In this document: piece by piece, positions 43,101-49,490 of the stretch | Position numbering within the stretch: position 1 is the first letter of the stretch | Layout of the letters: the number at the start of each line of letters is the position of its first letter | Origin: Opisthorchis felineus | Taxonomy: Eukaryota > Platyhelminthes > Trematoda > Opisthorchiida > Opisthorchiidae | Reading direction: 5' to 3' | Assembly: GCA_004794785.1 (NCBI GenBank) | Contig: SJOL01007687.1 | Coordinates: 274,757-338,756, forward strand | DNA length: 64,000 bases | Program-made: the position numbers and the translations under genes | Notes under the pieces: generated by a model | Database searches by the model: none | The model's input: the letters and a program-made list of their open reading frames with translations, nothing else | Told to the model about the DNA's origin: nothing

Positions 43101-43700
43101 AAAAACGACACGATCCACAAAGAGTGATGACAGCAGGGGTAAAAAGAATGCTCTACTAAAGTACTTCGAAAAAACTTAGCAAGAGTCCGTTAGGCTTGAC
43201 ATGAAGTCAGTCGTGTAGAACCACCTACTTGTGTGCGAAATTCCAAAAATTGGCCATCCAGGGTGACCTCCCGTCGTTCGACATACAATCCCCGACGGAG
43301 TAACATTCCAAAGCCTTGATCTGGATCCTTGTTAAGAGAAACAGCGAAAACGAGGTTCGATTCAGCAGGGGACCATAAAATAGGAGCCCGTCGACGGCTT
43401 GAGGTAGATGGAGCTTCATCTGACAGGGTGGAATTTGCTGTTGGATCCTTAGAGTGTTCGAACACCTGTGTGATAAATGGCGACAATCGCCAAATGAAAG
43501 ACTAACCTGGCCTGGAATAGTTTCGTGTCGTTCCTGTGATGTGGGTTGTACGATTTGTGAGTGACTGGCATTTGGCTTTCCTTAAAGGCACTAGTAAAAT
43601 TCTACACAAACGTACCAAAAATTTCTTCATGAAAACGGTGAATTTCATCTTGAGTTGGTCGGCGACCAGATGAAGAAGAACATTCTTGCAGTTCGGTCAT
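1..43700 (-). CDS. MYO18: class XVIII unconventional myosin gene, 5' part (19 exons; tail outside window)
   Basis: Whole-gene entry; exons are listed separately. The spliced product reads: short N-terminus (1-90), PDZ domain (about 91-190), linker, SH3-like segment (about 300-343), motor head (about 350-1150), converter and neck (about 1150-1265). Identification rests on the PDZ-plus-motor architecture, unique to class XVIII, and on motor motifs such as AVIYHLG, AAYLLGC, IRAQLRG and YPDRL in the right order. Family members bind actin through the head, dimerise by a coiled coil, have little or no ATPase activity, and act in actomyosin scaffolding, muscle and Golgi organisation. All 18 junctions are in phase and the joined frame has no stop. 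The coiled-coil exons are expected left of the window. Introns range from 35 bp to 11 kb. The exon chain is seen in sequence; the function is family knowledge. Confidence 0.9.
1127..1232 (-). CDS. candidate downstream exon, probably MYO18
   Basis: Strong acceptor (GTTTTTTCCTTAG) and donor CAAG|GTAAGC enclose 35 codons plus one base. Only the frame beginning [14 protein letters not shown] is open; the other two have early stops. The product is polar, with Ser/Val/Pro. No homologous segment of myosin-18 is recognised, so this may be a lineage-specific tail insert or an exon of another minus-strand gene. Confidence 0.5.
1287..1333 (-). CDS. candidate MYO18 exon (47 bp)
   Basis: Bounded by acceptor TTTTCTGCAG and donor CAG|GTTAGC. 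Only one frame is open (two bases, then 15 codons ending in phase 0), which fits the next candidate exon at 1127-1232. The product [12 protein letters not shown] is helix-like. It cannot be joined directly to exon 19, so at least one exon between 1334 and 3443 is unidentified. Confidence 0.35.
2412..2443. repeat. (AAT)n microsatellite
   Basis: An imperfect AAT/ATA trinucleotide run directly abuts the 3' end (minus sense) of the SINE at 2441-2622. It is probably the SINE tail rather than an independent microsatellite. Confidence 0.85.
2441..2622 (-). mobile_element. tRNA-derived SINE, full-length copy
   Basis: Read on the minus strand it has a polymerase III A box (TAGCTCAGTCGTTGAGG, near 2616-2600), a B box GGTTCGAACCC (near 2572), and a non-tRNA body with CTAGGCTTGGGTAACCTG and CTTCCTTCGGGTGGCGTGG. 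It ends in an ATT-repeat tail. Three other copies lie at 37.9, 42.7 and 50.0 kb. The body extends far beyond tRNA length and the anticodon arm is not conserved, so it is not a functional tRNA gene. Confidence 0.85.
2916..3400. repeat. interspersed head/tail repeat, opposed copies
   Basis: A plus-strand head fragment (2917-3020, GAAAACTCTTCGACAACC and CGCCCTTCTTGGGG) is followed by a minus-strand copy: tail at about 3150-3205 and head at 3283-3400. The minus copy has the same head-then-tail order as the copy at 13.7 kb. No coding capacity. Confidence 0.7.
3444..3596 (-). CDS. MYO18: MYO18 exon 19, neck
   Basis: 153 bp; acceptor TCCGTTGTAG, donor AG|GTGAGG. It starts and ends in phase 2. In the phase set by exon 18 it is fully open, very basic, and reads [12 protein letters not shown] and [13 protein letters not shown], resembling ARQHFKKRKIQ and KNKGVKDWPWW of the myosin-18 neck. 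A second frame is also open, so frame choice depends on exon 18. Confidence 0.72.
4028..4149 (-). CDS. MYO18: MYO18 exon 18, end of converter
   Basis: 40 codons plus two bases. Acceptor TTCCACCAG, donor AT|GTGAGT in phase 2. Residues 1174-1214. [18 protein letters not shown] aligns with [30 protein letters not shown] sits where the IQ motif (LTLFQAACRGYL) begins but lacks a canonical IQ. Confidence 0.82.
4269..4334 (-). CDS. MYO18: MYO18 exon 17 (66 bp, converter)
   Basis: 22 codons, phase 0 to 0. Excellent acceptor TTTCTTCTCTGCAG, donor CAG|GTGAGT. It encodes [20 protein letters not shown] plus two Gln, placed where myosin-18A has [21 protein letters not shown]. Identity is low but length and position fit. 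Confidence 0.85.
4618..5025 (-). CDS. MYO18: MYO18 exon 16, relay helix and converter
   Basis: 136 codons, phase 0 to 0. Acceptor CATGTTTTTAG, donor CAG|GTTAGT. Residues 1016-1151. DFLTNLLHA is the end of the relay-type helix. LHWIHCLLP (from about 1050) matches LHFVHCFLP, IRAQLRG (1102-1108) matches LRTQLRG, and [14 protein letters not shown] matches the YPDHMVFSEFRRRF block before the converter. An insertion of about 24 residues rich in Asn, Pro and Gly separates the helix from LHWIHC. Confidence 0.95.
5629..5743 (-). CDS. MYO18: MYO18 exon 15, loop 2 region
   Basis: 115 bp. Strong acceptor (CTACGTTGCAG), donor TTG|GTGAGT. It starts in phase 2, as exon 14 demands, and ends in phase 0. Residues 977-1015. 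[18 protein letters not shown] follows the LLRRHGP helix, as KKIISNLF does in myosin-18A. It is shorter than the vertebrate loop 2 by about 30 residues. Confidence 0.8.
5744..7667. other. MYO18 intron 14, no other feature seen
   Basis: 1.9 kb between exons 15 and 14. The plus strand is purine-rich from about 6560 to 7260. The open frames are short and lack paired splice sites. Confidence 0.5.
7668..7830 (-). CDS. MYO18: MYO18 exon 14, actin-interface strand-turn
   Basis: 163 bp. Acceptor GCCTCTTTCAG, donor CC|GTAAGT in phase 2. Residues 923-977. [20 protein letters not shown] matches HFLLGHSHGTNWVEYNVTG, followed by a stretch aligned to the NAPRLLQDSQ helix. The mapping to the head is clear. 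Confidence 0.92.
8088..8223 (-). CDS. MYO18: MYO18 exon 13
   Basis: 136 bp. Acceptor CATCCTCTAG, donor G|GTAAGA in phase 1. Residues 878-923. [14 protein letters not shown] matches EARGLLWLLEEEAL, followed by an amphipathic [12 protein letters not shown] that matches LLERLFSYYG. This is part of the lower 50-kDa domain. Confidence 0.92.
9883..9909. repeat. GCTAGCTAGTTAG low-complexity run
   Basis: A tetranucleotide CTAG run shifts to TTAG/TTAAC. It is a short simple repeat, self-complementary in part. Confidence 0.7.
10835..11130 (+). repeat. interspersed head/tail repeat, tail-tail-head copy
   Basis: Two tandem tail segments (10835-10910 and 10925-11030, each CAATTTGGTTTT...GACT...CAACTGAATNTGC) are followed by a head (11037-11130, CGGTTTCGCCCTTCTTGGGG and CGAGTTTCCGTCAACCTTATG). 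The tail duplication shows the family can occur in tandem. Confidence 0.75.
11233..11307 (-). CDS. MYO18: MYO18 exon 12 (75 bp, acidic loop)
   Basis: 25 codons, phase 0 to 0; acceptor ending ATAG, donor TCA|GTAAGT. It reads [20 protein letters not shown], matching the FDDLEPPTDDSVAAVD segment of myosin-18A. It joins exon 11 to exon 13 without phase conflict. The acceptor lacks a strong pyrimidine tract. Confidence 0.8.
11967..12207 (-). CDS. MYO18: MYO18 exon 11, switch II region
   Basis: 241 bp. Acceptor TTTTTGAGCAG, donor ACG|GTAAGG. It begins in phase 2 and ends in phase 0; residues 772-852. Switch II is CDPPGLQ (about 797-803), where class XVIII usually has DTPGFQ and active myosins DIx[17 protein letters not shown] matches SFEELCHNYTQDRL. 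Confidence 0.92.
12208..15407. other. MYO18 intron 10
   Basis: 3.2 kb. It contains the repeat at 13727-13970. The remaining open frames (for example minus-strand 14635-14931 and 15094-15333) do not match any myosin segment and lack matching splice phases. Confidence 0.5.
13727..13970 (+). repeat. interspersed head/tail repeat, best single copy
   Basis: The head at 13735-13845 begins GGTTGCTGAAAACTCTTCG and ends with TCCGTCGACCTTATGTTC. The tail at 13868-13968 begins ACCAATTTGGTTTTGAAGG and ends AACTGAATGTGCTCC. It serves as reference for the other copies in this window. Confidence 0.75.
15408..15805 (-). CDS. MYO18: MYO18 exon 10, motor upper 50-kDa region
   Basis: 132 codons plus two bases. 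Acceptor TGCTTTCAG, donor CG|GTAAGC in phase 2. Residues 640-772. Diagnostic motifs: [10 protein letters not shown] (about 678-687), [15 protein letters not shown], and [15 protein letters not shown] at the end. A cysteine-rich loop with five Cys between about 685 and 705 and several Pro replaces the short loop of vertebrate proteins. Confidence 0.95.
15992..16018. repeat. (TG)n microsatellite
   Basis: Imperfect dinucleotide run TTGTGTGTGTGTGC continuing as GTATGTGTGTGAG. Confidence 0.8.
16676..16790 (+). repeat. tRNA-like fragment
   Basis: GTAGCTAAGTTGGTGGAG resembles a polymerase III A box and GTTTCAATTCCC, about 75 bp on, a decayed B box. It differs from the main SINE family. It may be a second SINE family or chance. 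Confidence 0.3.
16977..17037 (-). CDS. MYO18: MYO18 exon 9 (61 bp)
   Basis: A short exon found by phase and motif: one base completing an Arg codon, then 20 codons, with acceptor AATTCCAG and donor CGA|GTAAGT. It reads [16 protein letters not shown] across the junction, aligning with RTELHLNHLAENNVF of myosin-18A. It bridges exon 8 (phase 2) and exon 10 (phase 0) exactly. Confidence 0.88.
17860..18330 (+). mobile_element. non-LTR reverse-transcriptase relic
   Basis: RTE-type RT motifs appear in sequence over shifting frames: [18 protein letters not shown] (family GI.LL...GK...RIL), then VTVVCLI and DSVNREALW (family VVCLIDF...[10 protein letters not shown]), then a segment resembling KARVRVYGETSAAFDIV. 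Frameshifts and stops show it is dead. It is antisense to the myosin, in intron 8. Confidence 0.7.
18815..19010 (+). mobile_element. non-LTR reverse-transcriptase relic, catalytic block
   Basis: [18 protein letters not shown] leads to [12 protein letters not shown], a decayed FADD catalytic box (family DG.LF...LLFADDCALVAH). An in-frame stop follows at about 19001. It may be the same insertion as 17860-18330 or a second element. Confidence 0.7.
21991..22273 (-). CDS. MYO18: MYO18 exon 8, switch I region
   Basis: 283 bp, starting with two bases that complete an Ala codon and ending in phase 2 at CCAG|GTCTGT. Residues 525-619. [17 protein letters not shown] leads into switch I NTNASR (about 546-551), where active myosins have Nx[19 protein letters not shown] matches FNVFYYLLACGD. 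The acceptor is CCCCCCTAG. Confidence 0.92.
22823..22897 (+). repeat. half copy of the palindromic element
   Basis: TGGTGACAAAACGTCTGCAA to CGGATCAACAGCCACC closely matches the right arm of the inverted repeat at 39257-39330. Only one arm is present here. Confidence 0.8.
22889..23119 (+). pseudogene. fibronectin III-like fragment
   Basis: A 76-codon frame contains [12 protein letters not shown], then [14 protein letters not shown] and [13 protein letters not shown]. This resembles the last strands of an FN3 domain (GLxxNxxYxFxVxAxNxxG). No start, splice site or second domain is seen, and it lies antisense within myosin intron 7 directly after a repeat. Probably a repeat-carried or dead exon fragment. 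Confidence 0.35.
23540..23903 (-). CDS. MYO18: MYO18 exon 7, P-loop
   Basis: 121 codons plus one base. Acceptor CTCTTTTTAG, donor G|GTGAGT in phase 1. Residues 404-525. VMDLFAGC and [11 protein letters not shown] match the pre-P-loop region. The P-loop is GRSGSGKS (about 479-486) rather than the consensus GESGAGKT: the Lys is kept and the conserved Glu is lost. A Ser/Ala/Gly-rich insertion of about 30 residues lies before the P-loop, where vertebrate myosin-18A is shorter. Confidence 0.93.
24503..24682 (-). CDS. MYO18: MYO18 exon 6, start of motor head
   Basis: 60 codons, phase 0 to 0; acceptor TCATCCTAG, donor GCG|GTAAGT. Residues 344-403. Contains [17 protein letters not shown], then [18 protein letters not shown] and NIYSEA. 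These match the DLASLVYLNESSVLHTL and TYAGPSLLVL motifs of the class XVIII motor N-terminus. The usual myosin NPY-like motif is altered. Confidence 0.92.
24954..25244 (-). CDS. MYO18: MYO18 exon 5, linker and SH3-like segment
   Basis: 97 codons, phase 0 to 0. A strong pyrimidine tract ends TTCTAAG; the donor is AGG|GTGAGT. Residues 247-343. The first half is Ser/Pro-rich. From about residue 301 it reads [15 protein letters not shown] and ends in an acidic strand with [12 protein letters not shown], matching the VWLVHRDGF segment that precedes the myosin-18 motor. The 11-kb intron before it could hide extra linker exons. Confidence 0.85.
26120..26525. repeat. interspersed head/tail repeat, inverted pair
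   Basis: A plus-strand tail (26128-26220) and head (26270-26360) are followed by a minus-strand tail (26370-26455, GAGAGATTCAGTTGGGATTC) and the beginning of a minus-strand head (about 26480-26515). Two copies are thus joined end to end in opposite orientation. Confidence 0.7.
30738..30830 (-). repeat. interspersed repeat, head only
   Basis: The minus strand reads GGTTGCTGAAAACACC, then CTTCTCGGGGCTCAGTAGG. It matches the head of the family at 13.7 kb; no tail is attached. Confidence 0.65.
32040..32058. repeat. (CA)n microsatellite
   Basis: ACACACACGCACACACACA, one interruption. Confidence 0.85.
34890..34904. repeat. G15 homopolymer
   Basis: Fifteen consecutive G on the plus strand, C on the myosin sense strand, inside intron 4. 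A potential intermolecular quadruplex or slippage site; its exact length may be a sequencing estimate. Confidence 0.9.
36268..36609 (-). CDS. MYO18: MYO18 exon 4, C-terminal half of PDZ domain
   Basis: 114 codons, phase 0 to 0. The acceptor is a pyrimidine-rich run ending CTGTAG and the donor GAA|GTAAGC. Residues 133-246. It contains [19 protein letters not shown], the helix [11 protein letters not shown] and the last strand SVTLSVKP, all aligning with the second half of the myosin-18A PDZ (AEPG, LVPGDRLVEING, EIVEMIRQSG). The rest is linker without recognised motifs. Confidence 0.92.
37712..37802. repeat. AT-only block
   Basis: About 60 bp (37741-37800) contain only two C and no G. It lies 80 bp from a SINE end. 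Low complexity; no origin or promoter claim can be supported. Confidence 0.85.
37881..38030 (-). mobile_element. tRNA-derived SINE, 5'-damaged copy
   Basis: The minus strand carries the B box GGTTCGAACCC (near 38008-37998) and the body CTAGGCTTGGGCAACCTGGC, TCGCTCGGGTGGCGTGGC and GGCACCGAAAGG. The A-box half has diverged beyond recognition. Same family as 2441-2622. Confidence 0.8.
39145..39330. mobile_element. palindromic (inverted-repeat) element
   Basis: The left arm 39145-39217 and right arm 39257-39330 are imperfect reverse complements over about 73 bp with a 39-bp loop. Both carry GTTCGCCGA and CAAACGTTT matched to their complements. The right-arm sequence recurs at 22823-22897. It could be a MITE-like element or a head-to-head pair of one repeat; no transposase or target duplication was identified. 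Confidence 0.75.
39540..41900. other. purine-rich strand, no gene recognised
   Basis: For about 2.4 kb the plus strand is rich in GGA, GAA and AGG. The minus strand has two long frames (40839-41240 and 41460-41903; 133 and 147 codons) rich in Leu, Ser and Pro, as expected from the bias alone. Neither matches a known family. Confidence 0.5.
42651..42826 (+). mobile_element. tRNA-derived SINE copy
   Basis: A-box-like GGTGGTTAGAG at about 42660 and B box GGTTCGAACCC at 42700-42710. The body has CTAGGCTTGGCCAACCTGGC and CTTCCTTCGGGTGGCATG and ends TTACAGCTGAACGATTAC. Opposite orientation to the myosin; about 80% like the copy at 2.4 kb by eye. Confidence 0.85.
43229..43465 (-). CDS. MYO18: MYO18 exon 3, N-terminal half of PDZ domain
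   Basis: 79 codons, phase 0 to 0, after a 41-bp intron ending CACACAG; donor CAA|GTAGGT. Residues 54-132. A low-complexity Ser/Thr/Arg segment is followed by the first PDZ strand and the carboxylate-binding loop GFGM (about residues 104-107), then [17 protein letters not shown]. This matches the DFGFSLRR region of animal myosin-18A. The PDZ domain is completed by exon 4. Confidence 0.85.
43507..43580 (-). CDS. MYO18: MYO18 exon 2
   Basis: 74 bp after a 35-bp intron. The acceptor ends TTTAAG and the donor is CAG|GTTAGT. It starts with two bases completing the phase-1 codon of exon 1 and gives residues 29-53, a polar Gln/Ser/His-rich linker without a recognisable domain. The borders are supported by phase agreement on both sides; the acceptor is weak. 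Confidence 0.62.
43616..43700 (-). CDS. MYO18: MYO18 exon 1 (start codon)
   Basis: The ATG at 43700-43698 begins [14 protein letters not shown]. An in-frame TGA lies four codons upstream with no usable acceptor between, which fixes this ATG as the likely start. The exon encodes residues 1-28 plus one base and ends at a GTACGT donor in phase 1. The product is Ser/Glu-rich with no signal peptide. A 5' untranslated or spliced-leader acceptor further right is not identified. Confidence 0.7.
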
Positions 43701-46189
43701 TTCGGGAAATAATCATCTCATAGGCATTTTTTCAGCAGTTGATTGCGGCAATGCCTGTTCGTTTTTGCTCACAATATAACATAAGGTAGAGTTCGAGGAT
43801 CTGAGACTGAAAGGAAGAAGCAGGGAGGTCTGACGTGATGAAGGTCACGGGTTTTTTGTATTGGTCTACTTTTGAATCGTGCGTCGAAAGCCATAATCGA
43901 GAAACTGTGGATCCCATGCCTGAATTTCTTCGCTCATCAGAGAAGCTTCCAGAATCATTTCATAAATATTCCGAACATTCTTAGTGAATGAACTATGATT
44001 GCAACTATGATTGCCATAACACCAAGTTTTCATGGTTCGCCTACCGTTAATAGTTACTCGGAAAACGTGTTCTTCAGGAATTGTACAATCTCGTACGCGG
44101 CGCGGATGTGCAATCCGTTATTATCTATGAGTTTCAGCTCAAGAAAAGCTCAAGAAGCAATAACGTCGCGATACTGCTTAAAAGCGAAATTCGTATATAA
44201 AAAATTACTTGAAATCTTTGCGACGACTGACAGTTCCAGGATCCTCTGCGAAACTCAACTATACAAAGAAGTAACGTATCAAGTTGTTTTTCTGTGAGCA
44301 GGTGTTATTGATGTTGTACGTTCTTATGTTGCGTATGTGTGCATGCCAACGACTGCTGATCGGTTATCTACAGTTCAAACGTAGTGAGTTAAAATCCAAC
44401 TCACGTACTTTGTATACCTCCCAACAATAGACTTTTCCGCTTCTAATATGGATTGACGTGGTCTTGTATGATGAATTCTAACTAAAGAGACCTCGCTTCC
44501 CGAAAAACAAAATGGCCAAGTAAAACTCAGCAAACACACTTATGTGCTTCCGGTCATTGACTATTCAACAATGAACTTTTGTCTATTCATGGAACACTAT
44601 GAAAATAAGTGGCCCTAAGTTATCAGTAATCTCAGTGAAACGTATTGCCCTAGTGGGACGAAGACCTGCGTTTCCCACTGAGGCAGCATGGGACAGTCGA
44701 TAGAGGGGTGTTTAGCTTTAAGCCTCTGCTGCACACTCCAGGGGATACTAGTACGTCACCGCCCCTTTAAAGGGAGCTAGAAATGACCATACCACACACC
44801 TTTGAGCATGACCGTAGGAAGGTCTGTTGCACCTGGTCATTTAAGTGGAATTTTCGGGTATTGGAGACTGCCGCTTCGTCAGGAACGGAGGCGCTAGCTA
44901 TTCAGCGTCCACAAAAAACCGTGGCTTGGATATACGAGTGTACTGGTAGTGAACTAGAAAAGCGGAGAAAGAAAACTCACCAAAAATACGTACTATAGTG
45001 GCGAAGACAATAGTGGCACTTGGAAGTTTAATGCATATAGAGTAATTCTGCATACTTTCGTCCCAAGTCCTAGCTCCATTGCCTTCACAATGCAGTATAG
45101 CTTTGACAAGTTCCCAAAAGTAATGCCGTGCAAATATCCTGGTTTTAACTATCGGTAAAACTATGCTGATTAGTCGATAGGTTGGGATACGATGGGATGG
45201 CTTATCAGAAGAGTTGATGATATCAACGTTTAATGTTGACTAATAGTACAGGCACCTCCGCTGTGGCGTCTCCCCATGAGAAGTAGGTTCAATGTTTTGA
45301 AAACCAAAAGGTCTCTATTTTTGTTGTGGGCTTTTTATTCCTCAAGAGGATATTGCGATGTATGAGATTCGGCACTGCCAGGATGCCTCATAAGCGGAAG
45401 TATTGCCCGGTGAGAATTTCCCGTTAGAGGTACACGCTCAGGATATCCCGAAAAATTTTCTTCGTGGCATACTCGTCGCATATGGTCAATGAATTATGCC
45501 ACGCATTTTCGAACAGCTTTTGTGAGAGAGGGGTTAAAATGTTCAAGTTCGCTCGAAGTGAATGTTACAGACAAACGGCGCCCTTTAACATCCGTGCTTC
45601 ATGTACCATGGCGCAAAATGTTAAACCTGTTTGATTGTCATCGACAGCCATTATCTAGGTCATTAGCAGCCTACGGATATTCTATTTCGTTAAACTTAAA
45701 TAGATTCGCTGAACATGATAACTTATTCAGGAAAGGAGTGCTCCTATACTGAAGGGGGAATGAAGATTAATAGGAACTAAAGAACACTGAGTTGCCGTAT
45801 GGTACTTCACCCTACCTTCGGTCGTTTTATCCTTGACCGGCATTGTTCCGAAGAATGGAGCTGAGGCTCAATTCAAAACTATTCGATGAAACTGACGGAG
45901 TTAGCATTTGTACAGATATCAGTGCATATCCGTGACAGGTGAAAATCTAATGGTGCTTCGAAGTGATGATGAAAGATGTCCGCACAGCTGTTACCACATG
46001 TTGGCTACATGACGTGGAAACTTTACGGCAAGCAGTTCGGTTGTCATGGTGGTTTGGCTCCAGTGGATGGCCGCACAGTCGTGTGGCAAGCTTTTACAGG
46101 AGTGATTGGATATGTTTAGAACTGTGTACAGAAAAAAGGGATCACCATAAATTAACCACTGGCAAAGCCTCTAGTAGCAAGGTTTTGTC
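43701..46189. other. region upstream of MYO18, nothing recognised
   Basis: It should hold the myosin promoter and 5' UTR, but no TATA box or initiator can be assigned with confidence. Plus-strand frames at 43995-44297 and 45489-45752 have no recognisable domain. Confidence 0.4.
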
Positions 46190-46725
46190 CATCAAGTAAA
46201 AACACGCTTGGTCGTATGTTCTTGTGAGGATTCCAAAAGTCGCTGATCACACGGTGATCGATGCCTTAGGGCAAGAGTGGCATATCCAGCATGCGGTCTT
46301 GTGTAGGGAGTATCTGGAAGCTTAGTGGTTTGAAAATGTACGACAACCGTCTGATAAGGCCAAGCACACGGATTTTTATTCCCTTCCTTGCCGGCCACTG
46401 TAACGGATATGGAAGATTTGGTGCTAGTTCTAAGGTCAACATGATTTGGCACATGCCACCCGAGGTCCGTGTTGAGATGGAGAGTGCATTTAAGTCAGAA
46501 CGACCACACACAAGGTTGACGGTAGCTGTCCAGCCGTAAAACACGTACATATCCTGCCAAAGTGGTTGGTAAACCCACCAAGATGTTGTCATATGCCAGA
46601 ATTTGGTGCCATCAGCACAGCGGACCAATGGGGAACACAACCTGGCTGTGAGATCGTTGGTGAATATATTGGATAGAGGCGGTCCAAGAATAGAAACCTG
46701 AAGCACGTCGTTCAAAACCATCTGG
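46190..46725 (-). mobile_element. CR1-like LINE relic (RT domain)
   Basis: SILGPPLSNIFTNDL corresponds to the GVPQGSVLGPLLFNIFINDL block, with the leading GVPQG lost. CADGTKFWH is a decayed FADDTKLW catalytic box. Downstream, after a frame change, YATLALRHRSP and DQRLLESSQ match the C-terminal part of such elements. Inactive. Confidence 0.8.
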
Positions 46726-49030
46726 GCTTTTGGGCAGCATCCATAATCTCCAGCGTTAATTAAGCGAGCTAAAGGATAACAGGATAACCGAACGGCATGA
46801 AAAGTTTCACATCTGGGCTTGTAGACTCAGGAGCATATTCTTTCCGCATCTTTCTTCCGTGGGTGCAGTTTTCATTTACAGGAAAAGCAAACAGTTTTCA
46901 ATGGGTCTTAGCGTATCCATCAGAGATCTATTATGTACGGTAGGGAGAAAAGTTGATACAATAGGTACAGAGTGGAAGAGACATGGGCGCCTCAGGACTT
47001 CGTCCAACTCTTGATACAAAACAACCAGTTAGGGGTTCTAAAACCCAAAGCATCTGTTTCCCCCTTTGAAAATGAGGCACTTGGGGATTGGTTTCGGAGA
47101 ACCGTTGTAGACTACGATGATAACACATTGTCTTCTCGAACTAAGGTGACACTGTAGTCACACAGGGGCCGGTATATGTACTGATATCAGAAGTGGAATG
47201 AAGATGGCGTATTATCCACGCACTGCCAAGCTTGCACATCCACTCCTTGGCTTTAACGAGGAAAGAAGGCCTTCAAAAGGCCTTGCGGTTTGCGGGTGGC
47301 TATGGAGGCAAAAGCCCCTTAAGTTCGGGGAGATTGTGAAGGATTATATCACGCTGTGCTGGGTATGACCATCCGATGGGTGAGGGGTTCCTGGTTTGCA
47401 ACAGATTACAAAGGAGAGCGTGGTCACCGTGCTACCCGATTATCAATTATCACATGATGAGAGAGAAGTCTTGGAAATATAGACGAGAAGCACGAACAAT
47501 TTCGCTGGAAGCGGGTGGTGTAAGTGCTTCCGAAATCATCATTCCGTCATTTGGACCGCTAGATTGAGGAATGACCAATTATTTCTCGATAGGAACTGAT
47601 CGGATATAGGACATGGTACGGAACATAATTGGGTTACCATTCGCATATGTAGGGTCAGCAATCATGATAATGAGCGCATGCCGAGGTATTCCAGATCCGA
47701 CATTAGATTGTCAGCAAATAAGGAATTGTTCAGTTGTCAGGAAGCCACTTTAAGTTACAGGTGGGCCGCACCAAAAACTGTCTGGCAGATGTTAGTAACG
47801 GTTAAAAAGTTGAAGACGAAAATTAGGTAAGGCATAATAGGCTTCTAGGGAGTTCACAATGGCACCACACAACTGCCCTATCGGTTTAGGTTACTGCTGT
47901 ATCATCAGTTGCTGTGATTACAATTAAAAATGGTTTAGATCTATGGCAGTTACGCACCAGTATGTACTACCGGTGTTTTTCTGTCAGCAATGACGGCCTA
48001 CATTTCAAGAGATGGAGCAAAGGTCCGTATGTTTCATCAGCAGATATCGGGAGTCGGTAACAAGGGATACCAAACTGGTGATGGGAATTGTGTACTGGCC
48101 TGTTGGACAGTGCTCTTATGGCATCAGAGTTTACGGGTTGGGGGATGCTGGTTTGAAAAGATATATATAGTGTTGTTTAGTTGGTATGTCCATTGGTTGG
48201 TAATTTCTGTTATGCTGTCGTATGGTTAGTCAAGTTGTTGGAATTGTAGACCCCTAAAAATGTAAGTTTGGGTACTTTTGCACACGCTGAATAGAAGACA
48301 TTTGGGTTAAGTTCGTTAACTCTCTGCTGAGTCTGTTCAAGATCATTTACGTGAGAACTTGATTGTGGCGGTGGTGGCTTTCACTTCGCCATTTCGATAT
48401 TGTGGAATGTAACCCTATGGATTCTCAAACCGTAAAACTTGTACCTCTTTGGCCTAAGGGGTCTTACTAGTCTACATTCTACGGGGTCACCATTAGTCAT
48501 TTTTCGATCAGCATACGATGATCACGGTACCCCGTGCACAAATAATGCTGTTTAACTTCTCTATTTGCCTGAGGAAAATAATTCCTACTGCTGACTTTCT
48601 ATCCAACAGATGTTGGGAATATTCAAACTAAAGAGTGCCTTCGTCGTAGCTGATATGCAGCGAGCAGCACGCTTTTTTACGGAGGCCGTAGTTTCCAGTG
48701 TCATAAAAAACGCGCAACATAAAGACACTGAATAAACCAGCGAGTGGTGAAGATGCTCCGATGGCGTTGAGTTGACAGCTCAGTCCACATTCTTGACTTC
48801 TACCTTTGAAGAATCCCTTCCCTCAGCAATGGGAACATGATTTACTGGGTATTTGCGAACATGACTGAATTTAGCTGTGCATATGTTCCATAAATACTGA
48901 TCTTGTTGGTTCAGTTTGTAAAAATGATGACCCGACTAAAAACAGCCATCTTGAAGTAGAGATCTGTAACTTTTCTGCACAAGGTTTAACCGTGCCAAAG
49001 CGGGGCAGTCAGACGAAAAGTAGGTGGCCA
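46726..49030. other. intergenic, nothing recognised
   Basis: 2.3 kb. A small perfect hairpin AAGGCCTT...AAGGCCTT lies near 47266-47286. Short open frames only; no RNA gene or repeat family could be assigned. Confidence 0.4.
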
Positions 49031-49490
49031 TGTACTACGAGTTACCGCATTACGAGGTGCTCTGGATGTAGAGTCACGTCGCCCTGTGCGATCGGAGATA
49101 AATTCTAAGCTGGGACTCAGTTTCATCTACGCCGTAACGGGGGGCAGGGGGAACGAGGGGCAGCGAATTTCTTTACTACGAGAAATCGTATTACGAGGTG
49201 GCCTGGAGGTGAGGTCGTACTGTCCCCTGCGATAGCAGTGTTATCAGGAAGGTCAGATTCCTGAAAGTAACCACCGAATGCCCGAAATCGATTGAGACTC
49301 TCAACTACTGTAGACGCGGACCAGACAGACAACACCCCCTCAATATGCAGCGCGTGACGGTCTTGTATCGAATCCAGACAGCGCAAAACAGCGTTAGACC
49401 AAGGTCAGACAGTGCCCCTTCAATAAAATAACTTTAGGCCGTAGTATTTTCGCACTCACGCACTCGCACTCGCTTGTTCGCAATAAAGCT
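49031..49490 (+). repeat. direct repeats, LTR-like stretch with two AATAAA
   Basis: 49031-49097 and 49172-49238 are diverged direct repeats (TACTACGAG, TTACGAGGTG, CCTGNGCGAT). 49322-49347 and 49404-49430 are a second pair (CAGACA...CCCCTTCAAT). AATAAA occurs at 49422 and 49482, the latter before GCTGCTGTGTTCC. This resembles the R/U5 end of an LTR, but no partner LTR, primer site or TG...CA borders were established. Confidence 0.4.

Larger units (their letters stand above)
36610..43228. other. MYO18 intron 3 (6.6 kb) splitting the PDZ domain
   Basis: It contains the AT block, a SINE, the palindrome, the purine-rich tract and a second SINE, each listed separately. No additional exon with paired splice sites was found, and exon 3 joins exon 4 in phase. 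Confidence 0.6.
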
